This document shows, piece after piece, positions 34,757-44,569 of a DNA stretch of 64,000 nucleotides (positions are counted from its first letter, which is position 1; the number at the start of each line of letters is the position of its first letter). Source of the stretch: Wolfiporia cocos (Eukaryota; Basidiomycota; Agaricomycetes; Polyporales; Phaeolaceae); assembly GCA_029448655.1 (NCBI GenBank), contig JACCLO010000003.1, positions 1,178,001-1,242,000 on the forward strand. Direction: 5' to 3'. The notes under the pieces were generated by a model. That model had not been told where the DNA came from. It saw only the letters and a list, made by a program, of their open reading frames with translations, and did no database searches. The translations under genes were made by a program, and so were the position numbers.

Positions 34757-35243
34757 TTACGATGCAGAAGAACTCGCTTCAGAAAGTGGTGTGTCGGTGA
34801 GAATTTCGGAGGTGATTTGATAGTTGAAGGTGTCGCGCTTTTTTGCGAAAGATTGGAGAGTGCGGAGGGATTTTTCTACGGCACTGGTGATGACATAACT
34901 GTCATCGTCGCAGAAGTTGATAGTAATGGAGGAGCGTATTTTCGGGGTGTCAGGGTGTATCCAGTTGAAGCCAGACCATCGGATACCTCGGGTGTCGCGT
35001 ACGTTAAGGCGTTGGAGGTGAATAAAGAAGTCGGTGGGATAGAGGACATCATTGAACCAATTGAGTTGGAGATCATAGGGGTTCATTGGTTCACATTGGG
35101 GTGTAAGTCGTCGTAAGACGTTGTTGATTTGTAAGGTGATGGAACGGGTGGGAATTAGAGGGTGTGGAGGTGGGAGAGATGTATTCGTCCAAGGTCGGGG
35201 TCCGATGGGGTAGGGGTAAATCGGTCCTTCCATAGGATCAGCG
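34757..35243 (-). pseudogene. C-terminal part of the element copy 2 protein, separated by the LTR element
   Basis: Minus-strand frame with MEGPIYPYPIGPRP, LQINNVLRRL, RWSGFNWIHPDTP and SSITINFCDDDS, ending at 34757. It aligns in layout with residues 320-451 of the copy 1 protein (LEPPMYDHPIGP, VQING, IRWMNPNIP, SSVLLSFTDADD) but with low identity. The upstream half lies beyond the retrotransposon at 43444-44095. Confidence 0.65.
35239..35243 (-). repeat. Target-site duplication of the Ty3/gypsy element (CAGCG)
   Basis: CAGCG directly precedes the LTR here and directly follows the other LTR at 43444-43448. Confidence 0.85.
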
Positions 35244-35615
35244 TGACACAAGCGTATTCTCAAGCAACTACTCAGGGGAATATTACTCGCGTGAAAGCGT
35301 ATTCCTAGTCTGAGGCTACTCAAGGCAACAAAGGCCAAGACGAGTCTGGGGTGCTCCCTGCTCGTCTGGCTGGTATATATGCTCGTAGGCTGTTTGTACA
35401 TGCTTGGCTACTATACAGTATTACGTAAGCTGATAGACCGTTATAGAGTATGGTAAACCCTATCGTAGGTGTAGAGCCACATCAAGGGTGTCCGGGGTCT
35501 GTGTATGCACGTGTGGGGTGTTCGGGGTCCTTGCACGTGATGCATAGGCGGGCGCTTAGATAAGATGAGGGCTGTTCCTAGTCGCAAGCTAATTGGAGAA
35601 AATCGGCTTGTGACA
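35244..35615 (-). repeat. 3' LTR
   Basis: 372 bp; on the minus strand it starts TGTCACAAGCCG and ends CGCTTGTGTCA. Appears identical to 43072-43443. The end of the pol frame lies inside it. Confidence 0.95.
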
Positions 35616-38600
35616 GTACCCCCTCTTCTAGCTGCGTGTCCCCATGCCCAGCAATCACTTTGTACATAGTTTGGTCAACATGGCACGGGTGGTCTACGGT
35701 TTTGGTGCAGATGTGTGGATACGCCAGTTGGAGTGTGTTTAGGACCGGGTAGATCCAATATCCTATTGATTCAGGTATAGTGGATTCTATCGGTGTTCCA
35801 ACGCGTATCCCGTATTGCATGACCCGTGTTCGTGGATCGCAGAACCAGAAGTTACGAGCGACAAGCTTCTTTTCGTAGGCGTAGAATGGTATGCTGCCTT
35901 TGACAAGAAGCGTAATGTCTATGTCGTCGTATATGATAAACTCCTTCGGGTTCTCCCTGAGTCCCATTTCCTGAGCTTTTCGTTCGAAGTCCTCCCACTC
36001 TGAATCCCATTTGGTGTTAGAGTGGTCCCAGCCAGTGTTTCTGTTTTTCCACTGGTTACCTGGGGCGGATGGTCTTGCTTCGAAGAATTTTGTGACGAGC
36101 TCTTGGTAATGGTTCAGTCCACGTTTTCGTTCCCATGTTTTAGTCCCGTCAGACCACTCGACTTCTAGCTCGATTCGCCCTCGGTCTTCCCTGGATTCGA
36201 GGATCCTGAGAGGCCTGCGAACGTCATTGCTTTCCGTCACTTTACTGTGGTCCTGATTGGGGAAGGCGGGCGGTGTGTATGGTAGGAGCAAGACCTCGTT
36301 GAATACTGGGTATATCCCGCGCATGTCTGCGGGGAGGTCTAGTTCGTATGCTCCGTGCCCGACCTTCTTGATGACCTTGTATGGTCCAAACCGCTTGGAG
36401 TCAAGCTTCTTGGTTGGGTGGCCCATGTTTATGTTGCGGCCGTCGACCCAAACCAAGTCGCCTTCAGAGTACGATAGTGGCGATGCCCGTTTCCTATCGT
36501 AGTACTCTTTCATGCGTAGTTTAGCTTTCTCCAGGTTTTGCGAAGCGAGTTTGGATATGGTGTGCATGTGTTCGACCCAATCCCGTGCTACCCCCTCTTC
36601 TTGTTCCGGCGCCTCTACACCTGTGAAGGGGTGGTATCCGTGCGTAAGGTAAAAGGGGCTATATCCCGTGCTACTGTGTACGTGTGTTTTGTACGCAAAG
36701 CTTGCCAGCGGGAGTAAGTCCGGCCAGTTCGTATGAGTATCGTTAATAAATAGTCTAAGGTAGACCTCGAGTTCCTGGTTCATACGTTCCGTTTGCCCGT
36801 CTGTCTGTGGGTGGAACGCGGTACTCGGGTTTCCCTGTATGCCTAATCTATGATATACGTCCTTGATAAATTCTGCTACAAATTGTGGTCCTCTGTCGCT
36901 AAATATTTTCTTTGGTAGTCCGTGTTGTGTATATACTTTGTCTATAAATATGTTGGCCCATCCTTCGGCCGATAGTTTAGTCGTTGTTGGTACAGCTATA
37001 TAGTCCTTTGACTTCATATCTACTACTACAATGATGGCGTCGCGACCCTTGGAAGTGGGGAGTCCCGTGATCATGTCGACGGAAATGTTCTCCCAGTTGT
37101 GTGCTGGAGTCGGGTTCGGGTTGAGTGGAGCCGCGCGTTTGGATCGGTCCGGCTTAGCGGCCTGGCACTTGATACAAGCTTTGACGTACTGGCGGATGTC
37201 TGAACGCATCTTGGGCCACCAGTAGTGTCGATGTATGGCTGTATACGTGTTTTCGGTGCCAGGGTGTCCCGCTGAGACGGTGTCGTGGAATGAAGAAATG
37301 ATTTTTCCGATCAATTCTTCGTCCCGAGGGATAATTAACCTCCCCCTCCTATATCGCAGACCGTCCTCGGTCGTTTCCCCTACTTCTACTCCTTCCTTTC
37401 CATCGTAGAGAGCGGCTTCCGCTTTGACCCTCTCTTTTACTTCGTCGTGGGTGATTCCCTTGACTACGGTATAGAATGAGGATCGCAGCCTTTCTGCGCT
37501 GTCTTGGACGAAGAGGTGTGGCTTCAGGACGACTTGCCCTTCGAGGTGATCCTTGTCGTTGCCGTGATCACTTCTTCGGGAAAGCCCATCGGCCCTTCCA
37601 TTGGTCTTCCCGGGGATGTGCACGAGTTGTAGGTCATACTCGGCGAGTTCCGTCATCCACCGGGCTTGTCGCGGATTAATTTTCTGTGGGGTCTTAAAGT
37701 ATTCTAAATTCTTATGGTCCGTCAGTACTTCTACAGGGTGTTTGCCACCCATTACGAAATGCCGCCATTCATCGAGTGCGCGCATGATGGCGAGGAGTTC
37801 TCTGTCGTAAATCTCGTAGTTCCGTTCTGCCGGTAGCATTGTCTTACTTTGGTAGGCGATGGGTTTCCAGACGCCGTCCTGTTTCTGCATGAGGCAGGCT
37901 CCGGTTGCGAAGTCCGATGAATCTGCCTCGATGCGGAAAGGGTCGTCGTCGTTCGGTATCCCTAACACGGGTGCTTCGATAAATATTTTCTTTAACTTAT
38001 CGAAACACTCTTGTTCTGCCGTACCCCACTGCCAAGGCGTATCCTTGGTTAGGTTTATCAGTGGGCGTGCTACCGTGGAAAACTTAGGTATAAATCTCCG
38101 GTAGAAGTTTGCGAATCCGATGAAGGATTGCACTTCTTTCTTGTTCCGAGGTGCGGGCCATTCAGCCACCGCCGCCACCTTCGCGGGATCCATTCGGATT
38201 TCCCCGTGAGAGATTATATGTCCTAAGTATTCTACTTCCGACTTCATAAACTCACATTTCTCTGGTTTACAAGTCAACTTATTTTGGCGGAGAACGAGCA
38301 GAACCTTGCGCAGGATCTCTTTGTGTTCTGCCTCGGTCTCCGTGAAAACAAGTATGTCGTCTAAGTATACAATGACCTTTCCAGTCATTATCAGGTCTCG
38401 GAATATGTCATTCATCAAAGTCTGGAACGTGCCCGGTGCGTTGCACATTCCGAAGAACATCACTAACGGCTCGTATAGCCCTCTATTAGTGATGAAGGCG
38501 GCTTTCTCTTTGTCGCCTTCTTTGATCCTGACGTTCGTGTATCCCCAACGAATGTCCAATTTGGAAAAGTACTTAGCTCGCTTTAGCTTGTTGAGCAGCT

Positions 38601-38790
38601 CCGTGATCAGAGGGAGCGGGTACCGATTCTTCTTGGTCATCTGGTTCAACTTCCGGTAGTCCTGAATGGGTCTCAGTTTCCCATCCTTCTTCTTGACGAA
38701 GAAGAATGGTGCCCCCCATGGCGACTTGGATGGTCGGATACGTCCAGTTCGTAGCTGTTCTTTTAAGAAGTCGTCTAACGCCTCTTGTTC
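35578..38790 (-). pseudogene. Pol part of the retrotransposon: reverse transcriptase, RNase H, integrase, chromodomain
   Basis: Open for about 1,070 codons after the TGA at 38791-38793, in the same frame as Gag. Domains in order: reverse transcriptase with WGAPFFFVKKKDGKLRPIQD, KLDIRWGYTNVRI and the YLDDILVF catalytic box; RNase H with EADSSDFATGACLMQ and YDRELLAI; integrase zinc finger (HDTVSAGHPG, CIKCQ) and DDE core (SVDMITGLP, FSDRGPQFVAEF, PQTDGQTERMNQE); then a degenerate chromodomain around RILESREDRGRIELEVEW. About 170 further residues follow, ending LSQADFLQLACD inside the 3' LTR; this tail is not a domain I know. No other stop or frameshift is seen. First ATG after the stop is at 38649. 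Whether Pol is made depends on reading through the TGA. Confidence 0.85.
35616..35632 (-). promoter_or_regulatory. Polypurine tract for plus-strand priming
   Basis: Directly before the 3' LTR the minus strand reads agaagagggggtac. A purine run in this place is the usual plus-strand primer site of LTR elements. Here it also encodes part of the pol C terminus. Confidence 0.65.
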
Positions 38791-41700
38791 TCAAGGCGAT
38801 AGGGCATAGATCTTGCCGGCGTAGGGTTCGGAGTTCGGTAGGAGTTCTATGGCGTGATCCCACGGTCGCCTTTCGGGGAGTTGGTCGAATTCCGTTTCCT
38901 TAAACACGTCTTCGAATTCGTGTAAGTACTCCGGTACCACTTCCTCGAAAGCCTTGGCTTCCGTGGTTTTACCGGTGGCGATGGCGATCTCGGTTGCCTT
39001 CGTCGCGCGGACTCGCTCAGCGATGTCGGCCCGGCACTCTTCCCTATTCCGTATCCAGGCGTCAGCAAAGATGTAGTAAATATGGTCACCATCCTCGATC
39101 TGCTCGTGTTCGCAGTCGCAGGTGAAGGTGATTCGGCGTTTCTTCCAGTCGATGGTGGGGTTGTGGTCTTCCAACCAATCGAAGCCGAGGAATATGTCTG
39201 CCGAGCTCAGCTCGGTGACGTGGAACTTGCGCGTTTCCAGGTGCGTGTCGATCTGCATCTGGAGTTCGACATAGTGCGTCATTTTGCCCGCAGCATTGGT
39301 ACTACCGTCAGCGTTGTACAGCTTGACGGGTCGGTCTAATGGGAGTTGCTCGAGTTTATGTTCCTCCACGTAGGCACGACTGATGACCGATCCCGTTGAA
39401 CCGGAGTCTATCAGTGCCTTTGTGAAGAGGGCGCGTCCGTCAGGGCGGTGGAGGGTGATCGGTACTTCGATCTGCCTTCCCCGTTTTCCCGTCTGGATTA
39501 CCACTACATTTCCTCTGAGTTTCTCACCAGTAGAGCCGAACCCCTGTGTTCCGCGTCTGGTTTCCCTAATGCTTTTTACTATGCGCGTGTCTGGTGTCAT
39601 GTTGCATTCGAGTATGAACTGGGCGATTCTGTCCCCATACTCGACCTGATAATCTGTTCCAGTCTGATTATTCAGTATGACTTTTAACCGACCGGTGTAG
39701 TCCTCGTCAACTACACCGGCCTCCACGTCGACTCCCTTCAAGGCGAGTCCGGATCGTGGAGCTATGCGGCCGTATACACCGGGTGGCATTCGGATCATTA
39801 TGCCGGTGTCCACGGTGATACGTTTCCCATTTGGTATAACGACTTCCTCCGCAGAGTGAAGATCGTAACCCGCGGCTCCTTCGCTTTTGCGCTCAGGGGG
39901 GATTGCCCGCGGGTGGTCTAGGTATATGTCGAGCGTGACAGCCTTCTTCTTGGCTCGTCGACGCCGCATTTTCTTTTCCGTCTTTTTCTGGACTGTAGGC
40001 TTAGATGCGTCTGCCATCTGCACATCTGAGCCTACAACCGGGTCTACGTCCATTGGCACATAGTTTACATTAATAGAGGAATTAAGCACGGTTTTATCCT
40101 CCCGCCAAGCTCCGGTGGGAGGCTCCTCTGAGGCTGTTACAAACGAATCGTCGGAGCATGTTGAAGCTCCGTCGTCGTCACCAGGCGCCAAATCTACAGA
40201 ACGTGGTACAGATATGTAATCAAATATCGGGGCCCCGGTTCCTAGCCCATATAGTCCATCCACCGGTTCGTTACCCTCCGAGGCAGATTCGGAGATAGAG
40301 ACATTCACTGGTTCCTCGATCTCCAGAACTGAAAATTTATTATTAGAGAGGGGACTTACCTGGGTGAATCCGGCTTCCTTCGCAGCCTCCGGATTTTCCT
40401 TGGCCCATGCCGACACCATTCGCACGAAGTCCTCCTGGGATACTTCCCCGAGGACTTTTTCTGCTGGTGGTGCTTCGACGGCCTGGCGGGTGCGCGCCGG
40501 TTGTGAGGGTCCGGCACCGGTGTTCCCTCCACTGGTAGCTGCTCGGGGCTTCCAGTTGGGTTGGTGCCAGACGGGCTTGTTGCAGCCCTTTCCTGGTGCC
40601 TCTGCTTGTGTCTTGCTGCAAGAGTGGCACTTCCTCTTGAGCAAGTTGGCCCGTTCTTCCGCGGTGGGCTCTGGCCGCGTGGTTCCCCATGTCGATGTTG
40701 TTGCCCTACCCTTTCCCTTGTCGGCGACGCCCTTTCCCGTGTCACGACCGTGGCGCAGCTTTTCTTCATCGCGGAGACGTCGCATCGCGTTGTCTGTCCG
40801 GAGGATGGCCTGTTTCCAGGATTCGTAGTCCTCGGGAATCGAGACGTTGTATCCGCGTTGCGATTTGTCGTTTACCGTGGCGGCGACGAAAGCGGAGTGT
40901 ACTGCCGTGTAGATTTCCTTCGGGATGGCAGAGGTGACCCAGCGATGGACGATCTGGTTCTCCTTGTCATACTTGGCTTCCGAAAGAAGTCTTTCCAGCT
41001 CTTGGAAGTACTCCTCGCCTTTTCCGATGGTCATCGTGAGTTTTTCCGCTGTGACCGCCGACTTCTTTTCTAGGTCGGGGTCGTCGAACTTCTGGTGGAG
41101 TTCCCAGATGAACCGGAGCCAGCTCAGATGCCATTGTCCGTCACGGTAATGTTCACGCGTGAAAGCCGTTACCCATGAGTCTACCTTCGGTCCCCGTATC
41201 AACGAGATAGCCGTGCCGATTTTCTTGCTGTCCGTGAAGAGCAGCGGCCGGTTGTCGTCAATGTACAGTTTCAGGCGCACGACCCAGGCGATGAAGTTCT
41301 CGCCGGTGAAGGGTTCGGGTTCGCGTACCTTGGACTTGTACCGGGGGTCAGGCTGCGGCTCCGGGAGCATTGAGTACGCATCCCATTGCGAGCTCGCCGG
41401 TTTCTCGGGCCGCCACATGGACGCACGCGTTCCTGGGAGAGGCGCGGCTCTCCAGGTGTTCACATGCGCCGTCTGTGGTGCTACCGACGGAGGGACCGGG
41501 GGCTGTGCTGCCATGACCGAAAAGGGGACCTGGGGCGTGAGGACTGGGGGAGTGTATCCAGGCAGGAATGGGTTCGTCTGCCTGGAGCCGTTTGATCCTC
41601 GGGTTGCCGGACGGGTGGCGGGGTTCACCGGTGGGGGAGATCCCATGTGAACGGATCTCACCCAGTTCTCTACCGGCCGGAAACGTTCTTCCGGAACCGA

Positions 41701-42309
41701 TGGTACTGACCGACGGGGAGCGGAGTGTTGGCTATGTAGCGAAGCCGCATCTCCTGCTGCAAGGGCGTCTGCCTGGAGGCGTTGTGCCTCCCGCAGGAAC
41801 CTTGCTCCCATGTCGGCGTTCCACACACCGGTTTGCACCATGGTTGCCGCTACCGTTTGACATCGAAACCCGAAGTCTGCCGAGGTTGGGTTGGGGGGGA
41901 ACGCCCACTGCATGGCTAGGGGCGAGTCGATGTGGGCGAGGGGGCTCGCTCCACGAACCGTGTTCGACCGCTCTAGTGCCAGGTGGAAGGCTTCGTCCAA
42001 TCGTTCCAACCCAGGTCCTTGGTCCTCTACCGATGCTCCATGTGCGAGTGATCGACCGGGGGAAGCTTGTCCGATCGTTTCGGTGTGGACGGGGGCGATT
42101 TCGATGTTGGGCCGGGGGGCGTGGATGCTGTCTGCCACCGAGAGTAATCCGAAGTCTTCGGGGAGGCCATGCATCTGATAGTTCACCCACTGCCCTGGGT
42201 GAAACGGGTTGTTCGTGACCGTGGGAGTGCCGGCGAAGGTGCCGCCGGGGAGCGGTATGTGTTCGGGTCGGGGGTTACGGATGTAGTTGAGGTCGTGTGG
42301 AGCGGCCAT
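38791..42309 (-). CDS. Gag-dUTPase-protease polyprotein of the retrotransposon
   Basis: 1172 residues from ATG 42309. Residues 1-560 are Gag-like (capsid region with WVVRLKLYIDDNRPLLF and DSWVTAFTREHYRDGQWHL), with a Cys/His cluster near residue 560 that is not a standard CCHC knuckle. Residues about 785-925 are a complete dUTPase: GAAGYDLHSAEE, APRSGLALKG, EAGVVDEDYTG, YGDRIAQFI and RGTQGFGSTGE give all five motifs, so it should hydrolyse dUTP to dUMP. Residues about 950-1080 are a retropepsin with active site LIDSGSTGSVIS and LGFDWLEDHNP. The frame stops at TGA 38791-38793, immediately after LSP, where related polyproteins continue into the reverse transcriptase. The neighbouring leader (42310-43071) carries no obvious match to a tRNA 3' end, so I cannot name the primer. 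Confidence 0.9.
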   Translation of the reverse strand: MAAPHDLNYIRNPRPEHIPLPGGTFAGTPTVTNNPFHPGQWVNYQMHGLPEDFGLLSVADSIHAPRPNIEIAPVHTETIGQASPGRSLAHGASVEDQGPGLERLDEAFHLALERSNTVRGASPLAHIDSPLAMQWAFPPNPTSADFGFRCQTVAATMVQTGVWNADMGARFLREAQRLQADALAAGDAASLHSQHSAPRRSVPSVPEERFRPVENWVRSVHMGSPPPVNPATRPATRGSNGSRQTNPFLPGYTPPVLTPQVPFSVMAAQPPVPPSVAPQTAHVNTWRAAPLPGTRASMWRPEKPASSQWDAYSMLPEPQPDPRYKSKVREPEPFTGENFIAWVVRLKLYIDDNRPLLFTDSKKIGTAISLIRGPKVDSWVTAFTREHYRDGQWHLSWLRFIWELHQKFDDPDLEKKSAVTAEKLTMTIGKGEEYFQELERLLSEAKYDKENQIVHRWVTSAIPKEIYTAVHSAFVAATVNDKSQRGYNVSIPEDYESWKQAILRTDNAMRRLRDEEKLRHGRDTGKGVADKGKGRATTSTWGTTRPEPTAEERANLLKRKCHSCSKTQAEAPGKGCNKPVWHQPNWKPRAATSGGNTGAGPSQPARTRQAVEAPPAEKVLGEVSQEDFVRMVSAWAKENPEAAKEAGFTQVSPLSNNKFSVLEIEEPVNVSISESASEGNEPVDGLYGLGTGAPIFDYISVPRSVDLAPGDDDGASTCSDDSFVTASEEPPTGAWREDKTVLNSSINVNYVPMDVDPVVGSDVQMADASKPTVQKKTEKKMRRRRAKKKAVTLDIYLDHPRAIPPERKSEGAAGYDLHSAEEVVIPNGKRITVDTGIMIRMPPGVYGRIAPRSGLALKGVDVEAGVVDEDYTGRLKVILNNQTGTDYQVEYGDRIAQFILECNMTPDTRIVKSIRETRRGTQGFGSTGEKLRGNVVVIQTGKRGRQIEVPITLHRPDGRALFTKALIDSGSTGSVISRAYVEEHKLEQLPLDRPVKLYNADGSTNAAGKMTHYVELQMQIDTHLETRKFHVTELSSADIFLGFDWLEDHNPTIDWKKRRITFTCDCEHEQIEDGDHIYYIFADAWIRNREECRADIAERVRATKATEIAIATGKTTEAKAFEEVVPEYLHEFEDVFKETEFDQLPERRPWDHAIELLPNSEPYAGKIYALSP

Positions 42310-43071
42310 TGTATCGTATGAAGTGTGTATGTAGAAAATGTAGAGTCGCGAATGACAGCGCTACCCGCCCACTGTGGATCAGCCTATAGCTGCAATCGGG
42401 GTGGTAACTAGAAACTGTCTTTCCACTCTATTCAGAGACCACCTCTTTTCGGAGGTGCGCCAAGAAACGCCGAGGGGTTTTCAGCCCAAGGCCGGCAAGT
42501 AATCTCTGCCTCCGAAACCTCGTCCAGCCCCGAAGCTAATTCGGGATACCGGGGGCACGGGATCTAAACCCTTGGGATGGAGGGTCTAAAAATTATCGTA
42601 TGGGGCCAAGTGGCCATATGGACAGGCTGTGTCACGCCTCTTCAGCCGCCTGGTGGGGCGCTGGGTTGTATAGTAACGGGGGGGGCGGTAATGCCCGTAT
42701 AGTCGGTGCGGTAATGCACGTATGTAGGTGCCCAGTGCCTCTGTAGTCTGCCGTAGGGCCCCTTAACGCCTTTGATTATTTCGCGTCGGGTGCACAATTA
42801 CTACGGTGGGGATGTAACCCAAAGCCTTTACGCCGCGTTGCACGACGGTGGCCCAGTAGCTTAGAAGCAACGGTAGGAGAGGTCCCCTACACGCTGTTCA
42901 CGAGTGTAATTCCCCCAGAACCCTGTCCCTTGTCCCTGGGATACGGGAGGATAAGAGTTTAACACCCGAATCAACCGAAGTCGACTCGAGGGCGAAGAAA
43001 CAATGCACTTTGCCCCTAGTGCGCTGGGGTTGTTCTGGAATGAACTCAGAACGGGGTGGAGACTCGTCTTA

Positions 43072-43443
43072 TGACACAAGCGTATTCTCAAGCAACTACT
43101 CAGGGGAATATTACTCGCGTGAAAGCGTATTCCTAGTCTGAGGCTACTCAAGGCAACAAAGGCCAAGACGAGTCTGGGGTGCTCCCTGCTCGTCTGGCTG
43201 GTATATATGCTCGTAGGCTGTTTGTACATGCTTGGCTACTATACAGTATTACGTAAGCTGATAGACCGTTATAGAGTATGGTAAACCCTATCGTAGGTGT
43301 AGAGCCACATCAAGGGTGTCCGGGGTCTGTGTATGCACGTGTGGGGTGTTCGGGGTCCTTGCACGTGATGCATAGGCGGGCGCTTAGATAAGATGAGGGC
43401 TGTTCCTAGTCGCAAGCTAATTGGAGAAAATCGGCTTGTGACA
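43072..43443 (-). repeat. 5' LTR
   Basis: 372 bp, same sequence as 35244-35615. It should hold the promoter for the minus-strand transcript. Confidence 0.95.
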
Positions 43444-44095
43444 CAGCGGGGCGGTCGTAGATAGGTCCTTCCATAGGACCGGCAGGTTGGTCGTAGAGGG
43501 GTTGCTGAAGGGGGCCAATAGGGTGGTCGTATAGGGGCGGTTCGAGCAGGAAGTCGACGGTGTTGACAGAGTCCACAGAATGATGACTGGGGGTGGGTGA
43601 TGGGGTACGAGGAGGTGTATGGGGTGGGGATGGCGTTCGAGGTGGTGTCTCGGGTCTATTCGGGACCCAGTGGAGACGCGGTTCGGGTTTTTTCGGGGTG
43701 GGTCAGATAGAATGTTTGGGAACGTGGTTAAGGTGAGGTGTAGGTGGTGTGGTGCGTGGCTTGGGGGTGGAGGGCGTGGGGGGGGTGGGCAAAGGGTTGT
43801 TGAAAGTGGGTGCTAGGAGCGAGGTGAGGTGTAGCGCGAGGTTGTTGACGTCCTGCTGCAAAGTGAGCAGGGAAGGGAGTTCGGTGTGGGCCAATTCATT
43901 GGCACCATGGGTGATAGCGGTGAGAAGGTAAGATACGTGCGTCTTCCAGAGAGGAAGAGCATACGTCGATGGGGTGGTTTCATGCGCCCGGTGAATGCTT
44001 TGGGCGGCGTTGAAAAGTAGGTCAAAGGCAAAGGTAGCGGGGGTGATGTCGGTAGGGACCCTCTGTGTACTCAGGACGGTGCGTTGTGTGGTCAT
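43444..44095 (-). pseudogene. N-terminal part of the element copy 2 protein, with an in-frame stop
   Basis: Starts at ATG 44095 (MTTQRTVLSTQRV) and shares TFAFDLLFNAAQSIHRAHET and YALPLWKTHVSYL with copy 1. A TGA at 43703-43705 interrupts it after HVPKHSI; the same frame continues with RLHWVPNRPETPP and repeated LYD.P.GP units up to the LTR. Two lesions, a stop and the 8.2-kb insertion, make it non-functional. Confidence 0.75.
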
Positions 44096-44190
44096 GGTGA
44101 GGTGAACGGTGCGTAGGGGGTCTGCGTATGGGTGGACGGTACGTGAGTGCCTAAGGCGATGGTGGTGGTAAGAGAGAAAGGAGGGTCTCG

Positions 44191-44205
44191 ACACGTGATT
44201 GTGCA
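44191..44205 (-). repeat. Target-site duplication, 5' side of element copy 2
   Basis: ACACGTGATTGTGCA, exact match to 34485-34499. Confidence 0.85.
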
Positions 44206-44569
44206 GGCGTTCGTGATGCATAGATCTGGAGTCTCACTGATATAGGCACCGTTGCGGATGCGGCCCAGTGGTTGGTTCTTATCGGGCTGACCTCGAGGAG
44301 GACTTGCTGTGCCGCTCATCCCTGCGGGGTCCTCACAATGCCTCCTCCCTCTGGCATTCTATTGCGCATGCTACTGTAGCTGTTGACCATAGGTATCGGC
44401 TACAAGTCCAGTTGGCTGTATAGAACAACTCGAGATCCACTATTCTGTGCGGCTACACTAGCTGTACCTGTGCAGTGAGTGTCACGTCGTTCTTGCCATT
44501 ACAGTAACTGACATGCTCACAGCTCAACGGCCAACATCGGTGTTTGTAAATCTTCACATCAGCAGAAAT

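Larger units (their letters stand above)
35244..43443 (-). mobile_element. Full-length Ty3/gypsy LTR retrotransposon with dUTPase domain
   Basis: 8200 bp, read on the minus strand, bounded by 372-bp LTRs that I could not tell apart by eye and a 5-bp target duplication. Gene order on the minus strand is leader (43071-42310), Gag-dUTPase-protease (42309-38791), then reverse transcriptase, RNase H, integrase and a degenerate chromodomain (to 35578). Order RT-RH-IN and the chromodomain place it in Ty3/gypsy, chromovirus-like. One in-frame TGA splits the polyprotein. Identical LTRs imply a recent insertion. Confidence 0.95.
34500..44190 (-). mobile_element. One-protein non-LTR-like element, copy 2, split by a Ty3/gypsy insertion
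   Basis: Minus-strand copy of the element at 18885-20650. Its 5' end (44190 downward, cgagaccctcctttctctct) and its 3' end (34500 upward, same tail and TC repeat) match copy 1, and a 15-bp duplication flanks the whole 9.7 kb. Removing the 8200-bp retrotransposon and its 5-bp duplication leaves about 1486 bp, shorter than copy 1. The N-terminal coding part (44095 downward) is highly similar to copy 1, but the C-terminal domain (34757-35220) is strongly diverged, so the two copies are different subfamilies. Confidence 0.75.

Noticed and set aside
34721..35116. Plus-strand frame in the 3' part of element copy 2
   Set aside because: Antisense to the diverged C-terminal domain, which matches copy 1 in layout.
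40364..42218. Several plus-strand frames opposite gag
   Set aside because: Antisense shadows of the GC-rich gag frame; no domain seen.
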